Below are positions 59,354 to 64,000 of a stretch of DNA of 64,000 bases, in pieces. The translations under genes were made by a program, and so were the position numbers. The DNA is taken from NCBI GenBank assembly GCA_028281535.1, contig JANQJS010000019.1, forward strand, positions 186,001-250,000. Reading direction: 5' to 3'. Numbering within the stretch: the first letter of the stretch is position 1; each line of letters opens with the position of its first letter. The stretch comes from Sedimentisphaerales bacterium (lineage in GTDB: Bacteria > Planctomycetota > Phycisphaerae > Sedimentisphaerales > SM23-30). The notes beneath the pieces were generated by a model. It made no database searches. It was not told where the DNA came from and saw only the letters and a program-made list of their open reading frames with translations.

Positions 59354-59692
59354 GTGATGGCAAAAATAGTTAACACACAATTGGCTCAGGCGGCAAATGA
59401 ATTTGTCAATCAGGTCTTTTATGGCCCGATGATGAAATCATTTCGTGAGTCACAAAATAATCCTTACTTTGGTAATGGGCCAGGTGGCAAGACGTTTGTC
59501 AATCAGCTTGATATGGAACTACTAAGTCGTATGAGTGCAGGTAAGCCAACACCGATCGCACAAGCATTGATTGATCAGTTGGAAAAAAATATGAGTACTC
59601 AACAGACGATGCAGAAAATATTAAACGATCAGAAAGTAAAAACCAATCAACAAGGACTTGATGATGGCAGGAATATTGGACTCACTGATTAG
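59354..59692 (+). CDS. flgJ: rod-binding protein (FlgJ N-terminal domain)
   Basis: This 112-residue protein corresponds to the rod-capping N-terminal half of FlgJ (AANEFVNQVFYGPMMKSFRES, FVNQLDMELLSRMSAG); the muramidase half of the enterobacterial FlgJ is absent, as in many non-gamma-proteobacteria. It helps rod assembly in the periplasm. It follows flgI by 6 bases and overlaps the flgN gene. A separate enzyme must cut peptidoglycan. Confidence 0.8.
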   Translation: MMAKIVNTQLAQAANEFVNQVFYGPMMKSFRESQNNPYFGNGPGGKTFVNQLDMELLSRMSAGKPTPIAQALIDQLEKNMSTQQTMQKILNDQKVKTNQQGLDDGRNIGLTD

Positions 59693-60170
59693 TGCCTTGC
59701 AAGCTGAACTGCAGGTACAACAGAGACTGGCAGAAGTGCTGGATGGCAAATTAGACGCCATGAAGCATCGTGATCTTTCACGCCTGGATGCTCTGAACAA
59801 GAGTGAGCAACAATTAGTCCTGGAATTGCGGCAGGCTGGAATGAAACGTGACTCGGCAATTCGAATTGCCAGTCAAAATTTATTTCCAAATGAGAGAAAT
59901 CGCTTAATGACAGCAACAGAGTTTATCAATATTTCTACCGAACCCACAAAGGGTCATCTAAAAACGCTTGTTGAAATGCTAAAACAAGCCGCAGAGCGTG
60001 TGCAGCGGCTCAATAATATAAATGCCATGGCCATGAGAAAAATGCTAGGGCACTTTGATGATATTTTTAAATTTATTGCCCAATGCGGTACTGACATTGG
60101 TCTTTATGGCAGGGCAGGTAAAAAAACGGTGGCAACAGAACAACGGCGATTAGTCGATACTATCGCTTAA
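59661..60170 (+). CDS. flgN: FlgN-like flagellar export chaperone
   Basis: Probable cytoplasmic chaperone for the hook-filament junction proteins FlgK and FlgL. About 170 residues, all helical: LISALQAELQVQQRLAEVLDGKLDAMKHRDLSRLDALNKSEQQLVLELRQAG is the FlgN family core, split here around residues 8-60. AAGGA precedes overlapping ATG codons at 59661 and 59664. Position right before flgK supports the call. It overlaps the flgJ gene by about 30 bases, a sign of translational coupling. Confidence 0.85.
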   Translation: MMAGILDSLISALQAELQVQQRLAEVLDGKLDAMKHRDLSRLDALNKSEQQLVLELRQAGMKRDSAIRIASQNLFPNERNRLMTATEFINISTEPTKGHLKTLVEMLKQAAERVQRLNNINAMAMRKMLGHFDDIFKFIAQCGTDIGLYGRAGKKTVATEQRRLVDTIA

Positions 60171-60185
60171 TAAGGATTAAATCGT

Positions 60186-61913
60186 ATGCCTTTAATTAAT
60201 GGATCAATTCAAATCGGCCGCAGCGGAATCTTAACCGCACAGGCCGGACTCTCTGTTGTTGGTAACAATATGGCCAACGCAGCGAGCCCGAATTATTCCA
60301 GACAGCGTGCTGATTTAGTACCTACGCAATTTACTGAAGTCATTCCTGGTAAATTTACAGGAACAGGTGTTGCGATTGAAGATATCGTTCGCTTGGCAGA
60401 TGATGCCCTGAATGGTCGATTACGTACTGCTATCGGAGATGCCGCATCGTTTGAAGTCAAGCAACAAGCACTGGTTCGGGCAGAAGCAACATTCAATGAG
60501 TTGACCACGGCCGACCTTTCTACACGTATGAGTAAATTCTTTGGTTCATTTGCCAGCTTGGAAACAGAACCTAATAATTCAACCATTCGTAGTAGCGTAT
60601 TGATTGAAGGGGGAAGTCTAACGAATTTTATTCGTGAAATGAGAGCAGAGTTAGGTCAAATACAATCCGATATGGACGACCAGATTCGGTTTCATGCCGG
60701 TGAAGCAAATCTGTTAGCCTCTCAAATTGCTGATCTTAATCGCTTGGTCGTTTCCAGTGAAGCCGGAAAACCTGGTTCCTCTGGTATGCTTCGCGATCAA
60801 CGTGAAGGGCTATTAAAAGAATTGAGTAAACTCATTGGCATCACAACGAAAGAAGCCAATGGTGGAGCCGTCAATGTCTTTATTGGTAGTGAACCTCTGA
60901 TTCAATATGCAGAGAGTCGAGGACTAAAATTTATCGAAAAACAAAATACGGCTGGTGTTGTGGAAGCACAAGTTGTTTTTTCAGATAATGAGCAAACCAT
61001 TGAGCTTACGAATGGTCGGATTCATGGTTTATTGAGTGCTCGCGATGATGATATCGGTGGGACATTAGACAATTTGGATGAATGGGTTTCATCTTTGATT
61101 TTGGAAGTGAATCAACTGCATAGCTTAGGACAAGGACAGCAAGGTTACAGCGCTGTAACAAGTTTACAAACACTACTCGATCCAACTGCAGAATTGTCAG
61201 ATACCACGGCAGCAGGTGTCAATTGGCCAGTGACCAATGGTGTCTTCAATATGCATGTTTATGACAGCAATGGCGTGATTATTCGTACAGAACAAATCAA
61301 AGTTCAAGTTGGTATTGATGCCGTTGATACGTCATTGAATGATGTGATTGCTGCCATTAATGCACAAGTACCTGAAGTAACTGCCAGTTTAACCTCAGCT
61401 AGTCAATTAAATATTCAGTCCTCAAGTTCATCGTTTACTTTTGGATTTTCAGGTCCGGAAAATGCTAGCGATGCAACCAATTTCCTGGCCGTAATGGGAA
61501 TTAATACCTTTTTCCAAGGTAAAAACGGAGCAGATATTAAAGTGCGAGCTGGATTAAATGAGGCAACGATCGTTGCGGGTTCTGATGGGAACCCGACCAA
61601 TGGTGATGTCGCCGGGGCATTAGCAAAGTTAGCGGACACTGGCGTAGATTCGTTGAATGGATTGAGTTTGCCTGATCACTTTATTTCAATGATAGGTGAT
61701 TTAGCTGCGGATACTAAATCTGCACAAGATAATTATACCGCTTCTGATGTTGTCGTGCAGACACTGCAAGCCGAGCGTGATAGTGTGAGCGGTGTTTCCA
61801 TCGATGAAGAAGCGATTAGCATGATCACCTTTCAACGTATGTTGCAAGGGTCTTCACGTTTTGTCAGTATTATCAATCAAATGATGGATGAAGTATTATC
61901 CATAGGACGGTAA
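60186..61913 (+). CDS. flgK: flagellar hook-associated protein FlgK (HAP1)
   Basis: First junction protein between hook and filament. The 575-residue protein has the N-terminal D0 motif SGILTAQAGLSVVGNNMANAASPNYSRQRADL, the FlgK helix FGSFASLETEPNNSTIRSSVLIEGGSLTNFI, and C-terminal VSGVSIDEEAISMITFQRMLQGSSRFVSIINQMMDEVLSIGR. A variable beta-rich insertion lies between about residues 340 and 470. AATAAGGATTAA gives a ribosome binding site. Spacing from flgN is 15 bases. Confidence 0.96.
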   Translation: MPLINGSIQIGRSGILTAQAGLSVVGNNMANAASPNYSRQRADLVPTQFTEVIPGKFTGTGVAIEDIVRLADDALNGRLRTAIGDAASFEVKQQALVRAEATFNELTTADLSTRMSKFFGSFASLETEPNNSTIRSSVLIEGGSLTNFIREMRAELGQIQSDMDDQIRFHAGEANLLASQIADLNRLVVSSEAGKPGSSGMLRDQREGLLKELSKLIGITTKEANGGAVNVFIGSEPLIQYAESRGLKFIEKQNTAGVVEAQVVFSDNEQTIELTNGRIHGLLSARDDDIGGTLDNLDEWVSSLILEVNQLHSLGQGQQGYSAVTSLQTLLDPTAELSDTTAAGVNWPVTNGVFNMHVYDSNGVIIRTEQIKVQVGIDAVDTSLNDVIAAINAQVPEVTASLTSASQLNIQSSSSSFTFGFSGPENASDATNFLAVMGINTFFQGKNGADIKVRAGLNEATIVAGSDGNPTNGDVAGALAKLADTGVDSLNGLSLPDHFISMIGDLAADTKSAQDNYTASDVVVQTLQAERDSVSGVSIDEEAISMITFQRMLQGSSRFVSIINQMMDEVLSIGR

Positions 61914-61967
61914 TTGTAAGGATTAATCATTATGAATCATTCGATGAAAAATTGTAAGGAATAAGTT

Positions 61968-63896
61968 ATGCCATCAGCATTACGACCTAGTAATTATTCG
62001 CGTATCTCTATGAATATGCAATCGAATTTGATTTTAAATAACATTCGAGGCAATTCAAATGATTTACTGCAGGCACAAGATCGATTGACCAGCGGTTATC
62101 GTATTGGACGCCCAAGTGATTCACCTGGTGAAGCCACAACGATTATGAATCTGGATAATAAAATCGAACGTTTCGATCAGTTTATCAAAAATATGGCGTT
62201 TGCGAATGATATTATTTCCAGTACAGATCATGCGATTGGTCAGTCTGTTAATTTAATCAGCGAAGCGGCAGCACTGGCTTTGGAAGATGCCGATGACGCT
62301 GGTTTGGAAGCCAACTCAGTGATTATTGATAGTATTTTAGATCAATTGGTGTCAGTGGGTAATACCCAAACACGCGGGCAATTTATCTTTGGCGGCCAAA
62401 ATGGAACGGTTGATCCATTTGAGCCTGTGGGTAATGGTGTTTTGTATCATGGCAGTCGCAGCGAAATGAAAACACAAGTTTCGTTTGAGAATGATTTGCT
62501 ATTTACCACCGATGGCAGTGAGCTGTTTGGAGCAACCAGCAGTCAAGTCATTGGCATAGCAGATTTAAATCCTGATATCACAACGGATACACTATTGAGT
62601 GATTTGGATGGCGCGTTGAATGAAGGTATTCGTTTATCCAGTATTGTGATTAATGATGGTGCCAATCCTGCAACGACTATCGACTTAAGTGGCGCGGTAA
62701 CGATTGGTGATGTTGTTCAAAAAATAAATACTGAAGCACCACTTCTGTCAGCATTTGTAAATGCTGCTGGAAACGGTATTCAGATTACAGGTGGGGTGAA
62801 TTTTACGATTTCAGAGGTGGGAAATGGATTCACGGCACGTGACCTTGGTATCGAGGTTACTGGCGGGGGTCCTACTGTGATTGGCCAGGACGTTGATGCC
62901 CGCCTTTCGCTGACAACGCCGGTAACGGCATTGGCTGGCGGGGCGGGCATTGACACAGCATCTGGTTTGCTCATTACCAATAGTGCCATCTCTGGTACGG
63001 GGCCACTGGATATTTCAACTGCCAATACGTTGGAAGATATTATCAATGTCATGAATACCTCTAGTTTGTCTATTCGTGCTGAAATCAACGCGAGTGGTGA
63101 TGGCATCAATGTTTATAATTTACTGAGTGGTTCTGAATTATCCATTGGTGAAAATGGCGGAACCACTGCGACAGATCTTGGTATTCGTTCGTTTGTCGGC
63201 ACAACAAATTTATCTGAATTTAATAATGGCAAAGGTGTACATGTTACTGGCCAGGATGGTAAGGCCGGTGTGATCCGGGTAACAGATCGAACTGGTGCTG
63301 TACATGATATTGATTTAAGTACAGCAACGACGGTTCAGGATGTGCTGAATTTAATTAATGCTGGAACTGGCGGAGCAGTGACAGCAGCATTGAATTCAAC
63401 AGGGAATGGTATTTTATTAACCAATACGGCTGGACCTGTCACTTCGAATCTCAGTGTTGCGACTATAAGTACCAATGGCTATGACGTAGCGGCTGAGCTA
63501 GGGATTGCTCAGTCCGTTTCTGCAAATACGATCAATGGCACAGATACTAATCAAATTGAACCTGAAGGTGTCTTTTCGCACTTGATTGCCTTGCGTGATG
63601 CAATGCTTGCCGCGGATCGTGTGGAAATCGCACGTATTACCAAAAAATTGAAAGAAGATGAGACACGGTTTATTAAATTTCATGGTGAGGTGGGCGCACA
63701 ACACAAGGCACTGGAAGATCGTGAAATTCGCATGCAGGATAATATTATTGCTTTGCAGGAGTTGCGTAGTGACATTCGTGACATTGATTTTGCAGAAGCA
63801 GTCACTCGGTACCAAAATATTTTTACTGCCTTGCAGGCCAATATGAGTTCTGCTGGTCAAATTAACAGTACGACGTTACTGGACTTTTTAAGATAG
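61968..63896 (+). CDS. flgL: flagellar hook-associated protein FlgL (HAP3) with large hook-IN-type insertion
   Basis: Second junction protein, unusually long: 642 residues against about 320 in E. coli. The N-terminus (RISMNMQSNLILNNIRGNSNDLLQAQDRLTSGYRIGRPSDSPGEA in family order) and the C-terminus (DFAEAVTRYQNIFTALQANMSSAGQINSTTLLDFL) are typical flagellin-like D0/D1. Between them lie three tandem flagellin hook IN-like units (about 218-270, 315-375 and 425-490), e.g. TTIDLSGAVTIGDVVQKIN, VQDVLNLINAGT. They should form a surface-exposed knob. GTAAGGAATAAG precedes the ATG. Confidence 0.94.
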   Translation: MPSALRPSNYSRISMNMQSNLILNNIRGNSNDLLQAQDRLTSGYRIGRPSDSPGEATTIMNLDNKIERFDQFIKNMAFANDIISSTDHAIGQSVNLISEAAALALEDADDAGLEANSVIIDSILDQLVSVGNTQTRGQFIFGGQNGTVDPFEPVGNGVLYHGSRSEMKTQVSFENDLLFTTDGSELFGATSSQVIGIADLNPDITTDTLLSDLDGALNEGIRLSSIVINDGANPATTIDLSGAVTIGDVVQKINTEAPLLSAFVNAAGNGIQITGGVNFTISEVGNGFTARDLGIEVTGGGPTVIGQDVDARLSLTTPVTALAGGAGIDTASGLLITNSAISGTGPLDISTANTLEDIINVMNTSSLSIRAEINASGDGINVYNLLSGSELSIGENGGTTATDLGIRSFVGTTNLSEFNNGKGVHVTGQDGKAGVIRVTDRTGAVHDIDLSTATTVQDVLNLINAGTGGAVTAALNSTGNGILLTNTAGPVTSNLSVATISTNGYDVAAELGIAQSVSANTINGTDTNQIEPEGVFSHLIALRDAMLAADRVEIARITKKLKEDETRFIKFHGEVGAQHKALEDREIRMQDNIIALQELRSDIRDIDFAEAVTRYQNIFTALQANMSSAGQINSTTLLDFLR

Positions 63897-63902
63897 AAAT
63901 CG

Positions 63903-63985
63903 AAATGCAAATAAAAGATTGCATTTAATATTTAGAAACACTGCCGGAGGATTCGGCATAAAAAGTAAAGTTGGAGTTACTTTTT
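63903..63985 (+). promoter_or_regulatory. three consecutive hairpins after flgL, two with GGA in the loop
   Basis: Hairpin 1: AAATGCAA/TTGCATTT (63903-63926). Hairpin 2: TGCCG-GAGGATT-CGGCA (63942-63958), loop with AGGA. Hairpin 3: AAAAAGTAA-AGTTGGAG-TTACTTTTT (63960-63985), loop with GGA. GGA in a hairpin loop is the CsrA recognition pattern. Hairpin 1 lacks a T-run. The next gene lies beyond the window. Confidence 0.5.
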
Positions 63986-64000
63986 GAAGTATTAACCAGG

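Noticed and set aside
1-64000. CRISPR arrays, tRNA or rRNA genes, insertion sequences, prophage
   Set aside because: Scanned gene-free stretches by eye; no regular repeat-spacer array, no cloverleaf-type GTTCGAATCC context and no transposase or integrase genes found.

Overview
The window looks like a chromosomal segment from a motile member of the Planctomycetota, most likely Phycisphaerae-like and probably aquatic; no rRNA or other taxonomic marker is present to confirm this. The pointers are secreted proteins with PEP-CTERM sorting tails or dockerin type I repeats, a lone H-X9-DG-like prepilin, a catalytically altered GH10-like protein, a Minf_1886/TIGR04138-type protein found mainly in Planctomycetes and Verrucomicrobia, and a full P/L-ring flagellum. 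The DNA is AT-leaning by eye. I saw no tRNA, rRNA, CRISPR array, prophage or transposase.

Layout. 1-9.5 kb: housekeeping genes on the minus strand (TauE/SafE permease end, rhomboid protease, aspartate aminotransferase, carB), a NarL/DesK-type two-component pair and an omega-amidase-like nitrilase. 9.5-12.3 kb: envelope cluster with two related ectodomains carrying different C-terminal anchors, a prepilin-like protein and a His-rich protein. 12.4-20 kb: orphan DNA methyltransferase, kelch propeller, HD-GYP/PilZ protein, an odd Ser-rich low-complexity protein, DUF1569, glycerate kinase, SOD. 20-29.3 kb: GH10-like protein, the tmk-holB-ricT block, a BlaI/ECF sigma/lipoprotein block with a clear double operator, metG and a Minf_1886 protein. 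29.6-36 kb: signalling genes (HDOD-GGDEF, hybrid histidine kinase, HD-GYP-like protein with a broken HD motif) and small membrane proteins. 36.1-39.2 kb: rimO, a candidate small RNA, and two tandem PEP-CTERM proteins.

39.4-50.8 kb is the most striking part: eleven tightly packed same-strand genes, many overlapping by 1-4 bases. They encode a GH3-type acyl-amide synthetase, three paralogous B12-binding-type radical SAM enzymes, two GNAT-like proteins, an NTF2-like membrane-anchored protein, an AurF-type diiron oxygenase, a fatty-acid desaturase, a left-handed beta-helix acyltransferase and a PAP2-type membrane enzyme. There is no ketosynthase, carrier protein or NRPS module, so the inferred job is remodelling of a preformed acyl chain or lipid into an amide- or N-oxide-bearing product. 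A sigma-54-like -24/-12 element (TGGCAT-N5-TTGCT) precedes it, overlapping a sigma-70-like promoter.

50.8-54.4 kb is gene-poor and rich in repeats: two copies of a 162-bp promoter-plus-leader module flank a beta-helix/dockerin protein, followed by a stop-interrupted reading frame and members of two hairpin repeat families. 54.4-64 kb is a flagellar operon (flgF-flgG-flgA-flgH-flgI-flgJ N-domain-flgN-flgK-flgL) behind a near-perfect sigma-54 promoter. It ends in hairpins with GGA in their loops that resemble CsrA sites. Both this operon and the biosynthetic operon may therefore belong to a sigma-54 regulon.
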